Shown: positions 1 through 9,366 of the stretch, piece by piece
How the letters are laid out: every line of letters starts with the position of its first letter
Numbering within the stretch: position 1 is the stretch's first letter
NCBI RefSeq assembly: GCF_030546935.1
Contig: NZ_JAUOPH010000003.1
Location: 248,001 to 312,000, forward strand
Length of the DNA stretch: 64,000 nt
Direction of reading: 5' to 3'
Source of the DNA: Marinobacter sp. 2_MG-2023
Lineage (GTDB): Bacteria; Pseudomonadota; Gammaproteobacteria; Pseudomonadales; Oleiphilaceae
Notes under the pieces: model-generated
Database searches by the model: none
What the model saw: only the letters and a program-made list of their open reading frames with translations
What the model was told of the DNA's origin: nothing
Made by a program: the position numbers and the translations under genes

Positions 1-1251
<1,251 letters not shown>

Positions 1252-1441
1252 GCACTGGCGTCGAAGTTTGCGGGGAACAACCCCTCAGGCTTTGGCTGGC
1301 CGGCGAATCTGAGAACTCGCGCAGATACCCCATTTCCCAAACTGGCTAACATGGCGTTGTTCTGTAACGGTGTGTAAATCACTGGTTTGTACCAGTGTGC
1401 ATGCACTGCCATAACAACAATATTCCGAAACGGATTTTCCC

Positions 1442-4150
1442 ATGCGCGCCGAGTCGTATCCCCGCCCTGCCATCCTTGCAAACATGGCAATTATACTGCT
1501 GCTTGTCTCTGCCGCCTCAGGCTGTAAAACCGAGAAGGATCCGGATCAGCTAACGATTCTGGGCATCCCTCCGGCGGCAGCCTATCTTGGGGTGGAGTAT
1601 TACTACAATTTTGGCGCCTACGGCGGCGAGGACATACTCGATTATACGCTGACGAATGCGCCGTCCTGGCTAGCGCTTGAAGATACGAGCAACAAAGCTC
1701 GGCAAGGAATCATCATGCGCGGTGTGCCGGGCCTCAGTGGGGGCGCCCGAGGCGATGCAGACCTTGGTAAGTTGGAAAATATTAACCTTGTAAGCACCGA
1801 CGGCGAGATGGCGGGCACTCAGCCATTCAATATTGAAGTCAAATACAACGCACTTGCGCTGGAATCAGAGACGTTCATTGAAGGCGCATCACCGACTATT
1901 CCGGATACCCGCCGGGAGCATTGTGATTTACCTGATCTGGAAACTCCCGGTGAACACAGTTTTACGATCAACACCTATGATACAAACGGTGCTGTTTCCG
2001 GCACCCGCGACCTAACGCTGCCAACCGGGCCTGTTTTTGTAAAAGTACTGCTGGATCAGCCGTCGGTAACACGGGTAGCGGTCGCCTTCGAACTGACATC
2101 GGGTTACGACGCATCCAGTTGTGATCCGGGTGTGACCGCTCCTGATCAACGGTGTGATCACAGCAAAGCCAACGCCGGTGATGCCATCCCGGGGCAGGAT
2201 ATCGTGGCTATGGGCAGCGGCAGTGATTCACTCCTCGAAGAGCTTTCCTACCTGACCTACGAAACCGACATCACCGGAGTATATGCCGGCGGTGTCGTGA
2301 CATTCGAGCCGGGAATCACCGAGTGCTACATTCGCCTGGAAGTTGTGGACGACAGTTTTCCCGAGCCTTCAGAGGCCTTGCAGCTGAACCTCACGGAAGT
2401 GCGCTCCGGCCTTGCAGGATTGGGAGAGACCAATGGAGGTGTCGGCACCACATTGGTGATTGATGACAATGAGCCTGGAGTGAGCCTTGAAACCATCGCA
2501 GGTGGATCGCGGGATACGTTGAATGTTGGTGGCTCCCGAACATACGCAGCGCGCCTGACCGGGGAGCGGGAGGGAGCGGTCCGGGCAAAGATTGTTCATT
2601 CGGACGATTCCACCGCTCGATTAGGTACCGAGTTCAGCACCAGTCTGCCGGGAGATGAGCTTGTATTTCCGGATGGGGTGGATGAGGTCACATTCACTAT
2701 CCGTGTTGCTGACCCTGGAACTTATAACAACTCTGGTCTGGATGACCGTTTTATCCTGTTGGCCCTGAACGAGAACTTTCAGCTCGGTCGCGAAAACTAT
2801 GCCCGTGCAGCGGAAGACGAAATGCTACGAATCAGTATTAACGAGCTGGTGTCGCCACTTGTTGTTGGATCTGGAGGCGGTTTTGTCGCAACGGACGTAG
2901 CTACGGGACATAGCGGGCGAATATTTGTGGCTGGATACGACAGTGCAGATAACGACAGGGTTCTGGTGCGTATATTCAGCCAGAAGGGTGGCTTGCTTCA
3001 AGTTCTTGACGTGTCAGGGGCCGGAGACCAGTTGACTGAACCAGAGCCAATGATCAGCGTAGCCAAACGAGAGGTGACAAAGAACAACATAAAGACCGAT
3101 CGCTTTGAACTTTTGGTGGCTTACAGCACAGATAAAGCCGTGTCCGGTACCACAGAGCAGGGCGGTACGGATATTGTAAGCTCATTGTATTGGTACGACG
3201 AAGCAAGCAACGGTGGTGAGTATATTGAAGCCTGGACGACACGTACAGGCACAGCTGGAGACGATCTGGTTCGCTGGGCGGGCATAAATGTCGCAAATGG
3301 TTTTGTTGTGATTGCTGGTGAGACCGATGGTGTATGGCCCGGGCAAATGGCAAACGGAGGCTTCGACAGTTTTCTGCAGCGCATAGATTCGCTTGCTGAT
3401 GGAAGCGGCCTGGTTCCAGCGCTGGCCTGGACACGCCAGGTCGGATCTTCTGCAGATGACCGGGTAGCTGGCGCAAGTGTGGCAGGTATCGGAGCGTCAC
3501 TGTTCGGCTCTGCCAGGGGCGCTGTTGGCGGTGAGCCATCATTGGGTGGAGAGGATGCTTATTTTTACAACACGACATCCGCAGACACTGGCCTAAGGGT
3601 ATATCAGAGAGGGACTGACGCGGATGAGAGGATTTCAAGAGGTGTGGCAGATGGAAGCACCTTATGGTTGCTGGGTAATGGGAGCAATGAATACACGGCC
3701 GAGCAGGAAGAAGACAGCCTGAGCCTGACGAGTCTGCCAGGCTCCAGCGCAAGTGGTTTTGTGCTGGGTTACACCTCCACCGGTGATGTTATCCGCGCGT
3801 TTAATCTGAATGATAACGGAGATGTCTCGGACGAGCACTTCGCTTCGCTAACTGGCTTTGCCGGTGATCTGGTGGCGGCCGGTGTTACCGATGGAGACTA
3901 TACTGGCACCGCTAACTCCGGTGGCAGTGCCGCGGGTATTATTTCGCGGTTGTCACTGGTATCGGAACCTGAACCGGATGCAGAGACGAGTGTGTTCCGT
4001 AATGAATGGCGTAGCCAGTTACTTGCTGGTGACTCGGAAATCATTCAACTCGCCAACTACCGGGACGACGAAATTGTGGCTCTGGCCCGGGTGGGTTCTT
4101 CCTGGTTGGTATTGTTATTCAGCCCTGAGGGACAGTTGCTGAATCCTTAG
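1442..4150 (+). CDS. Large surface lipoprotein with Calx-beta-like repeats and a propeller-like C-terminus
   Basis: Function is not recognised. The N-terminus has a hydrophobic signal segment ending in the lipobox SAASGC, so an outer-membrane or surface lipoprotein is likely. The ATG at 1484 would also preserve the signal. An Ig/cadherin-like stretch comes first (about 35-130). Two Calx-beta-like segments follow (about 200-470), with the typical pattern of VTFEPG, then VVDDSFPEPSE, then IDDNEPG. The last 400 residues show repeated motifs such as VAGYDSADN, VIAGETDG and VAAGVTDGDY, resembling the SBBP-type beta-propeller repeats found in secreted proteins. Acidic DxD-rich loops suggest calcium binding. 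The gene stands alone between ligA and a convergent CBS gene, only 3 bases from that gene's stop. Confidence 0.75.
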   Translation: MRAESYPRPAILANMAIILLLVSAASGCKTEKDPDQLTILGIPPAAAYLGVEYYYNFGAYGGEDILDYTLTNAPSWLALEDTSNKARQGIIMRGVPGLSGGARGDADLGKLENINLVSTDGEMAGTQPFNIEVKYNALALESETFIEGASPTIPDTRREHCDLPDLETPGEHSFTINTYDTNGAVSGTRDLTLPTGPVFVKVLLDQPSVTRVAVAFELTSGYDASSCDPGVTAPDQRCDHSKANAGDAIPGQDIVAMGSGSDSLLEELSYLTYETDITGVYAGGVVTFEPGITECYIRLEVVDDSFPEPSEALQLNLTEVRSGLAGLGETNGGVGTTLVIDDNEPGVSLETIAGGSRDTLNVGGSRTYAARLTGEREGAVRAKIVHSDDSTARLGTEFSTSLPGDELVFPDGVDEVTFTIRVADPGTYNNSGLDDRFILLALNENFQLGRENYARAAEDEMLRISINELVSPLVVGSGGGFVATDVATGHSGRIFVAGYDSADNDRVLVRIFSQKGGLLQVLDVSGAGDQLTEPEPMISVAKREVTKNNIKTDRFELLVAYSTDKAVSGTTEQGGTDIVSSLYWYDEASNGGEYIEAWTTRTGTAGDDLVRWAGINVANGFVVIAGETDGVWPGQMANGGFDSFLQRIDSLADGSGLVPALAWTRQVGSSADDRVAGASVAGIGASLFGSARGAVGGEPSLGGEDAYFYNTTSADTGLRVYQRGTDADERISRGVADGSTLWLLGNGSNEYTAEQEEDSLSLTSLPGSSASGFVLGYTSTGDVIRAFNLNDNGDVSDEHFASLTGFAGDLVAAGVTDGDYTGTANSGGSAAGIISRLSLVSEPEPDAETSVFRNEWRSQLLAGDSEIIQLANYRDDEIVALARVGSSWLVLLFSPEGQLLNP

Positions 4151-4153
4151 GAG

Positions 4154-4792
4154 CTAAACACTGCCTTGTTGTCCGCCGACACTGGCGTAAAGGCGAAGAT
4201 AATCTGTGCTGGTGATAATGCCAATAGCCTCGCCCTGAGCGTCTACAACCAGAGCTGCATTAAGCTGGTGTGCCAGCATCAGCCTGGCAAGCTGGTGGGC
4301 ATCGGTTTCCGGCGAGGCGGTCAGGAATGCGGGTAACTCAATATGGGTCAGGCTTTGGTTAATCGTATTGGTTTGATTTTCGTATAGCCAGGCCAGTAAC
4401 CACTGCTGCGTTACGAGCCCGGCAACGTTTGTGTCAGCGGTAACGACAAGATGATTGGCACCTTGTTCGTCCATCATTGTCATAGCCTCGCTCACGGTTG
4501 CCGAGGCGGATATGGAGTAAAGCGATGGCGAGCAAATAGAGGAGACTGGCAGATAAGGCCGTTGATCTTTGCGTTCGCCCGCGGCGGCCGCGCCATACTC
4601 TTCCAGAGCACGATGGCGGCCCGACTGAGCTGCAAGCTGAAACTCGGAGTCTGTTGCTTCACCGCGCTGTGGATTGATGGGTTGGCTCTCCGTGAGCTCG
4701 CTGACATCACCCACGCGTCGCCCCCGGAATATTTCCGGCAATCTTGTCCCTACGGGACGGCCTGGCTCGCTGACAAAAATGGACACCTGCAT
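4154..4792 (-). CDS. CBS-domain protein
   Basis: A 212-residue soluble protein. The N-terminal 80 residues are polar and low in recognisable motifs. The rest forms a tandem pair of CBS domains (about 85-140 and 150-205), with the typical sequences AMTMMDEQGANHLVV and NAALVVDAQGEAIGIIT. CBS pairs usually bind adenosine nucleotides or SAM and regulate a partner. No catalytic domain is attached, so the partner is unknown. It lies downstream of mnmC on the same strand with a 69-base gap, and may be co-transcribed with it. Confidence 0.8.
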   Translation of the reverse strand: MQVSIFVSEPGRPVGTRLPEIFRGRRVGDVSELTESQPINPQRGEATDSEFQLAAQSGRHRALEEYGAAAAGERKDQRPYLPVSSICSPSLYSISASATVSEAMTMMDEQGANHLVVTADTNVAGLVTQQWLLAWLYENQTNTINQSLTHIELPAFLTASPETDAHQLARLMLAHQLNAALVVDAQGEAIGIITSTDYLRLYASVGGQQGSV

Positions 4793-4861
4793 TACCCTCT
4801 GAAGACGACACCTGTCAGACAGTGTATCGGCGCGCTACTGCAGACCATTAGCAGTAATTAA

Positions 4862-6586
4862 TTACGAAGACGCCACTTTTGTTCGATGCATACGCCCGGT
4901 AGCGACTCTTTTTGCAAGTTGCGCAGGAAGTGCCGATGGCTGGTCCGTTAATAGATCTGCAACGAACTCCGCGAGCAGAGGTGCATAGGTCAGGCCTTTG
5001 CTCCCTAATCCGGTCAGTAGGTAAAGGCCCTCCTGAACCTGACCACTGGCATCGAAAAACGGCCCGGCGACAGGTTGATAGTCATGGGTTGTACAACGGA
5101 AGCCGACGCGTCCAGCCAGTTGATCGGGCAGGTTGCCCGATGCGATCTCTGCTGACAGCATTTGCGGTACCATCGCCGAAAGGTCCCGGATATTCTCCCT
5201 GTGGCTGGCTGCAGTCGGGGCGGGCTCGTCGCTGTGCAGGTCGAATGTGGCACCAATGACGGCCAGTTGCTCGCTTTCTGCGCCTTGAGCCGGATTGAAA
5301 TAACGGGCACCGCAGATAACAGCCTTTGGGTTGGTAACCAGGGAGGCGGGGATATGAGTGACCTGCCCGCGAATGGCTTTGAAGCGGAATGTTCCCTGGC
5401 CTGGTATCAACTTCGGGCTCAAGTGCCCGGCGCAGATAACAACCTGGTCTGCCCGGATATCTTCAGAGTCAGTCGCAGATAGGAGCCACTTGCCCTCAGA
5501 AGCCACCAGTTGTCTCACCGACAAACCAAAAACTTTTCGGATGCCCGGGTGGGAAGCGAGTGATCTGCAGAGCTTGCCAGGGGACAGCCATCCACTGGAT
5601 GGAAACCATAAGCCACCGCTCTCAAGACTGCTGCCTGTAAGAGTTTCTGCTTCCTGCCTGGTTACCGCGCGCAGAACTTCTTCCGGATAGCGGTTTCGCT
5701 CGATAAACCGTCGCTGGCGATCTTTTTCATTGTCATTCCAGGCCAGTTGTAGCAGGCCAGTTGGGTGCCAGTATTGGTCGAGATAGGGAGCGTAGTAGCG
5801 TTGGCTAAACGTCAGTGAAGACAGAGCAAGCTGAGTCTGGTGGTTAAACTCGACACCGAGCTTTACGTACATTGCACCTTGAAGATTGCCGGATGCCGCT
5901 GAGCCTGCCTCGTCTGCGGCATCTACCAGTGTGACGCTATAGCCTCTCCGTGCGAGGTTGTTTGCAAGCAGGCAGCCCGCAATACCAGCGCCGATAACCG
6001 CGACCGAATTGGCAGGCGTCTCGGTGGTATCTCGTGTTACAGAGCTTTCCGGAACCTTAGGGTTATCCCCTAGCCAGACGTCAGCCTGAAAATCGAGCTG
6101 ATCCCAGGCGGTATTTATATCGCCGAAGAAGAGTGTCAGGCGAATACGACCACCATCCAGAATAAGGCGGTGGGTACCCTGAATCAGAGGCGGGTAATTC
6201 GAAATCAGTTCTTTCGATAAACTTTGAAGTTCGGGCCAAGCCGTCAGCGCGCTCTCAAGATCTCTCCGGGAGAGTGGAGAAGGTTCAGCGGCGACAAAGT
6301 GAAGCGTCGCCGCATGAGAGGGACCGTGTGCTTGCCAGGCTTGCCATGTGGTCAGAAACGTCAAGCCTGTACCGAAGCCTGCCTTGGCAACTACGAAGGA
6401 ACCTGCCTCAGGAACTGCGGCAAACTGCTCGATCAGGTTGTAGCGTTCGATGAATTCGTCACCAGATTCCAGCCGCCCGTTACGGAGGTCAGAACAGATA
6501 TCTTCGATTTGCTTCGATTCCGGCAGGCCATCGCGCCAGATCAATTCCGCCGCCTCTATGGCTGGCGGAATGGCAGGGGAAGTCAT
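4862..6586 (-). CDS. mnmC: MnmC-like tRNA (mnm5s2U34) biosynthesis protein, methyltransferase domain truncated internally
   Basis: MnmC matures the wobble uridine of several tRNAs. Its C-terminal FAD domain converts cmnm5U to nm5U, and its N-terminal domain methylates nm5U to mnm5U. Here the N-terminal domain begins normally, with the SAM motif GFGTGL at about 70-75 and FFGDIN at about 153-158. After DVW (169-171), where the family continues with the DGFAP/NP loop and some 70-80 more residues, the sequence passes straight to a short linker and the FAD motif GAGIAG (199-204). The FAD domain is intact to the end. Length is 574 residues, against 668 in E. coli. The frame is open throughout. The oxidase is probably active; the methyltransferase is probably not. 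Confidence 0.85.
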   Translation of the reverse strand: MTSPAIPPAIEAAELIWRDGLPESKQIEDICSDLRNGRLESGDEFIERYNLIEQFAAVPEAGSFVVAKAGFGTGLTFLTTWQAWQAHGPSHAATLHFVAAEPSPLSRRDLESALTAWPELQSLSKELISNYPPLIQGTHRLILDGGRIRLTLFFGDINTAWDQLDFQADVWLGDNPKVPESSVTRDTTETPANSVAVIGAGIAGCLLANNLARRGYSVTLVDAADEAGSAASGNLQGAMYVKLGVEFNHQTQLALSSLTFSQRYYAPYLDQYWHPTGLLQLAWNDNEKDRQRRFIERNRYPEEVLRAVTRQEAETLTGSSLESGGLWFPSSGWLSPGKLCRSLASHPGIRKVFGLSVRQLVASEGKWLLSATDSEDIRADQVVICAGHLSPKLIPGQGTFRFKAIRGQVTHIPASLVTNPKAVICGARYFNPAQGAESEQLAVIGATFDLHSDEPAPTAASHRENIRDLSAMVPQMLSAEIASGNLPDQLAGRVGFRCTTHDYQPVAGPFFDASGQVQEGLYLLTGLGSKGLTYAPLLAEFVADLLTDQPSALPAQLAKRVATGRMHRTKVASS

Positions 6587-6603
6587 TCAGTTGTCCTGTT
6601 ATG

Positions 6604-7215
6604 TTACTCCAGCAGAGTAACGCTCTCGATTACAACAGCATTTACCGGCACATCCGCCATGCCCTTGATACGGGCAGTCCGAACACCGGCGATGGTGTCA
6701 ACCACACCCATGCCAGCCGTTACCTTCGCGAAAACGGCGTAGCCTGGTCCGCGAACACCTGCATTCAGAAAATCATTTTTTGCTACGTTGATGAAAAACT
6801 GAGACGTTGCTGAGTCGGGGGCGTTGGTTCGTGCCATGGCAACTGTGCCGCGGAGATTTGGAAGCGTTGGCGATGCCTCATTTTTGATAGGTGCCCGGGT
6901 TTCCTTGCGTGCCATATCTTCAGTAAAGCCGCCGCCCTGAATCATAAAGCCAGGAATAACCCGGTGAAAAACGGTGCCGTCAAAATAGCCGTCCTGTACA
7001 TATTGCAGGAAGTTCTCAACCGTTTTGGGAGCTACATCTGGCCGTAGCTGCAGCTCAATAGCGCCTTCACTGGTGAGGATCCGTACCTTCGGTAGCTCAG
7101 CTTCGGCATCTTTGCTTTCGGTCTGGGCTTGAGCTGGAATCGATAAAAAAGATAAAGCGAGAATCGCAACTACGACGTGGATTACATTATTCAGGGGGTT
7201 TGCCAAATTTCTCAT
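6604..7215 (-). CDS. ppiA: Periplasmic cyclophilin-type peptidyl-prolyl cis-trans isomerase
   Basis: Catalyses proline cis-trans isomerisation in exported proteins. The N-terminus is a long signal peptide ending near AQAQ (about residues 10-31). The cyclophilin fold follows, with the family signatures [13 protein letters not shown] and SQFFIN and the catalytic Arg in FHRV. At 203 residues it matches E. coli PpiA with a slightly long leader. The stop lies 17 bases before mnmC on the same strand, so the two are likely co-transcribed. Confidence 0.92.
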   Translation of the reverse strand: MRNLANPLNNVIHVVVAILALSFLSIPAQAQTESKDAEAELPKVRILTSEGAIELQLRPDVAPKTVENFLQYVQDGYFDGTVFHRVIPGFMIQGGGFTEDMARKETRAPIKNEASPTLPNLRGTVAMARTNAPDSATSQFFINVAKNDFLNAGVRGPGYAVFAKVTAGMGVVDTIAGVRTARIKGMADVPVNAVVIESVTLLE

Positions 7216-7393
7216 CGCTGGGCTCTCAGTCGGTTAGCGGTAAGTGGAATTCCTGCAATAATTACTTGAACTTGATTGTACCCCGATCTTAACAGATTTG
7301 ATTCGTGGTTCGGGATGCATGCCGGCTACAGCAGTAACGGCTATGAGCCTGACGGAGCGGTGTTGAGGTGGGCTGTGGGTGAAAGCGGGGTAT

Positions 7394-7414
7394 TGCTCTG
7401 GCGTTACCAGAGCA
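7394..7414 (-). other. Strong hairpin downstream of flgN
   Basis: A perfect 8-bp inverted repeat (TGCTCTGG / CCAGAGCA) with a 5-base loop lies 38 bases past the flgN stop, in transcript direction. No U-run follows, so it may be a transcript-stabilising 3' hairpin or an unusual terminator. The rest of the 7216-7451 gap holds nothing else I recognise. Confidence 0.5.
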
Positions 7415-7451
7415 CATCGGGAAGATCAGAACGGCCACCCATACGCGTTTA

Positions 7452-7922
7452 TCAGGCGCTGGCAAGAACTGTGCGGCTTGATACGGTGGTTTGTTGGCCC
7501 TTGGCGCCGTATAGCTTCTGCTGGCCGGAGGCTCCCCTGAAGATGTCTGTAAGACGGGTGAGGCGCTTCTGCAGGTGGTTGATAATTCGCCCGTTGTTCT
7601 GGTTCAGCGTGTGGCATTCCCGAAGCTTTTCATCGGCTTTCTGCCAGAGAGTGTAAAGGTCATCAAGGCCAGCGCTGCGGATGAAGCGAGAGGGTTCGCC
7701 GCTATCCGGGCGAAATCCCATAGCTACCAGCGTGCGGATCTTCTGCTTCGCACGTTCCCGGATTTCTCCGAGAAGTGCATTCTTCTCGCGGGTTAATGTC
7801 TCAAGTGCTTTGGCATCGGAGCCAGAAAGGCAGGATTTTTCCTTCTGCAGAACGTCCACCAGGGAATCAAGCTGGTGGATATCCAGTGAAAGAAGATTCT
7901 TCAGATCATCAATTGCAGCCAT
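7452..7922 (-). CDS. flgN: Flagellar export chaperone FlgN
   Basis: A 156-residue helical cytoplasmic protein. FlgN chaperones the hook-filament junction proteins FlgK and FlgL to the flagellar export gate. The identification rests on the heptad-rich N-terminal helices (DLKNLLSLDIHQLDSLVDVL), the length, and the position 7 bases after flgM. The pair shares the sigma-28 promoter upstream of flgM. Sequence conservation of FlgN is low in general, so context carries much of the weight. Confidence 0.88.
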   Translation of the reverse strand: MAAIDDLKNLLSLDIHQLDSLVDVLQKEKSCLSGSDAKALETLTREKNALLGEIRERAKQKIRTLVAMGFRPDSGEPSRFIRSAGLDDLYTLWQKADEKLRECHTLNQNNGRIINHLQKRLTRLTDIFRGASGQQKLYGAKGQQTTVSSRTVLASA

Positions 7923-7929
7923 GATTTAC

Positions 7930-8259
7930 TCACCCGAATATGCTTTTATCCATATCAAGCATTTTCTGGGCCAGTTTCTCAGCGTCAATTTTGTACGTGC
8001 CATCCGCCAGTGCGGCGCGAATTTCTTCAATCCGCTCGTCATCCATCTCGGGGTAATCTCCCAGCTTCTGTTCAAGCTGTTTCAGATTCCTGGCCTGGCT
8101 ACTCAAATTAACGTTTTCGCCACGCGCACCCTGAGCCTTGGCATTATTGGCCTGCTCCGGTGTGGTTTGCCCGGTATTCTGGCTGTTGGATGACTTGTCG
8201 GCCGTTGGTCTCTGGATGTTGACCTGGCCTTGGCCAATTCCATTTAAGTCAACTGACAT
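7930..8259 (-). CDS. flgM: Anti-sigma-28 factor FlgM
   Basis: FlgM binds FliA (sigma-28) and blocks late flagellar genes until the hook-basal body is complete and FlgM is secreted. The ATG at 8259 gives 109 residues starting MSVDLNGIG, preceded by AGGTAA; a longer in-frame start at 8289 has no ribosome site. The disordered Ser/Gln/Asn-rich N-terminus, the LSSQARNLKQLEQKL segment and the C-terminal helix (RIEEIRAALADGTY, then AEKLAQKMLDMD) match the family's FliA-binding region. Operon flgM-flgN. Confidence 0.93.
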   Translation of the reverse strand: MSVDLNGIGQGQVNIQRPTADKSSNSQNTGQTTPEQANNAKAQGARGENVNLSSQARNLKQLEQKLGDYPEMDDERIEEIRAALADGTYKIDAEKLAQKMLDMDKSIFG

Positions 8260-8319
8260 ATCGTTACCTGCTCTACAGTTTAGCCGCACACACGTGGGCT
8301 GACTCGGGTTTATATCTTC

Positions 8320-8346
8320 TTAACGGCACACTGCCGTCATACTTTA
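8320..8346 (-). promoter_or_regulatory. Sigma-28 (FliA) promoter of flgMN
   Basis: On the minus strand TAAAGTAT is followed by exactly 11 bases and then GCCGTTAA. This is close to the sigma-28 consensus TAAAGTTT-N11-GCCGATAA (7/8 in each box). It lies 61 bases upstream of the flgM ATG. It implies that FlgM is made from a promoter it inhibits, the usual autoregulatory loop. Confidence 0.85.
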
Positions 8347-8476
8347 GGGCCAGATAGACACTTTTTGTTAACATTCTGTCACATTTCTAATGCACCTTTG
8401 CGGCACTGTTCTTCCTGCGATTTAGGCAGTTTTTTGCCGGCGGAAAAGATCTGCCAGGCAAAGATCGCAGAGAAAA

Positions 8477-9178
8477 CTACATTGGGACTTCGACGTGCCC
8501 GGGTGCAGTGACGTTGCCCCTGATCGTTCGCGATGATGCAAGATTTTGCACCATAACCTGCTCACCAACGGATGCATTTGCCAGGGCTTTGCCCCGGGAA
8601 CGAACCGCAAAGGATCCGCTGCGGGCGGTGATAATAACATGGTCGCCCCGCGAAACGGCGTCTGGTGCTTCCAGAAGGTCCGGTGTCAGAACCGAGCCGC
8701 TATTGACAGGTCTGCGCACAACCATGCCCTGTACAAGGCTGGCGTCGGTTATGATTCCTCGCCGGCTGGCATTCACAACGACTGAACGGCTTTCAAGCAT
8801 GTCTTGAGTTATACGCTCGCCGCGCCCGAACGGCCGGGCTGCTACCAGAGCGGGGCCATTTATCGTCACAGTGGTTGTTACAAACATGCGCCAGGGCCGT
8901 CCGCCACTGCAAGCCACTTGTACAGAGGGGTGCTCGCTTTTCCAGGGGTCACCGGTAAACTCCACCGCAAGTGGCGCTGTGCAGGGCGCGAGATTGATTC
9001 TGCTGTCAATGTTGCCCGTCTCAAAGGTGACCTGATAGCCCTCTTCAGCCTGGGTGCGAGCAAAGTCGTCAAGAAACGATTTGGCGGCCAGGCGAATTTC
9101 ATCTGCAGTTGTTTGCGCCAGTGCAGAGTTGGTCAGGGCTGACATAATCAGGAGCGAGACTAAAAGCGTGGTGCGCAT
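8477..9178 (-). CDS. flgA: Flagellar P-ring assembly chaperone FlgA
   Basis: A periplasmic chaperone for assembly of the flagellar P-ring protein FlgI. It has a signal peptide (about 1-21, ending ALAQ), then an N-terminal domain with the conserved Cys pair (LAPCTAPL and VQVACSGG). The C-terminal SAF-type domain holds VVNASRRGIITDASLVQGMVV-like and VQNLASSRTIRG motifs. Length 233 residues is typical. It is transcribed toward flgM, with 217 bases between them that contain the flgM promoter. It diverges from cheV. Confidence 0.93.
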   Translation of the reverse strand: MRTTLLVSLLIMSALTNSALAQTTADEIRLAAKSFLDDFARTQAEEGYQVTFETGNIDSRINLAPCTAPLAVEFTGDPWKSEHPSVQVACSGGRPWRMFVTTTVTINGPALVAARPFGRGERITQDMLESRSVVVNASRRGIITDASLVQGMVVRRPVNSGSVLTPDLLEAPDAVSRGDHVIITARSGSFAVRSRGKALANASVGEQVMVQNLASSRTIRGNVTAPGHVEVPM

Positions 9179-9233
9179 ATGCTCTGGTTTGTCCTATGCT
9201 GTCAGTTAAACGGCAAAATTAGCGGCAAATACC

Positions 9234-9260
9234 TAAGGCTTGCGGCGTTCTGGCCGTTAA
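9234..9260 (+). promoter_or_regulatory. Probable sigma-28 promoter of cheV-cheR
   Basis: TAAGGCTT, 11 bases, then GCCGTTAA. The -10 box is identical to that of the flgMN promoter in this window, and the -35 matches the consensus at 6 of 8 positions. It lies 106 bases upstream of the cheV ATG, in the divergent flgA/cheV gap. Confidence 0.65.
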
Positions 9261-9300
9261 ACAGATTAATCCGTTTTTGGGTGACGTTAATCTGTCACCC
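9261..9300 (+). other. Two overlapping inverted repeats in the cheV leader
   Basis: A perfect 9-bp repeat (ACAGATTAA at 9261-9269 with TTAATCTGT at 9287-9295) overlaps a perfect 7-bp repeat (GGGTGAC at 9279-9285 with GTCACCC at 9294-9300). The two stems share bases and could not form together in RNA. They lie just downstream of the predicted cheV promoter, so they would be in the 5' leader. Confidence 0.6.
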
Positions 9301-9366
9301 AGGCAACTCATTCTTAAGAACAGCAAAATGCATGCCGACGCTTTTGGCAGGCAAGGAGAGACTGCG

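Noticed and set aside
3054..3752. A 232-codon open frame antisense to the large lipoprotein gene
   Set aside because: It lies wholly opposite a well-supported gene, is rich in His/Arg/Cys/Ser with no domain pattern, and lacks a ribosome site.
6058..6072. Homing-endonuclease-like target at the mnmC junction
   Set aside because: TAGGG-TTAT-CCCCTA only loosely resembles a known meganuclease site; the inverted repeat is noted but the resemblance is likely chance.
7276..7656. A 126-codon plus-strand frame overlapping flgN
   Set aside because: More than half is antisense to flgN, and the composition is Trp/Arg/Cys-rich shadow sequence.
9236..9256. Sigma-54 promoter for flgA (GG-N10-GC on the minus strand)
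   Set aside because: Only the minimal GG/GC pair is present; flanking consensus positions (TGGCAC, TTGC) do not match and the site overlaps the cheV sigma-28 promoter.
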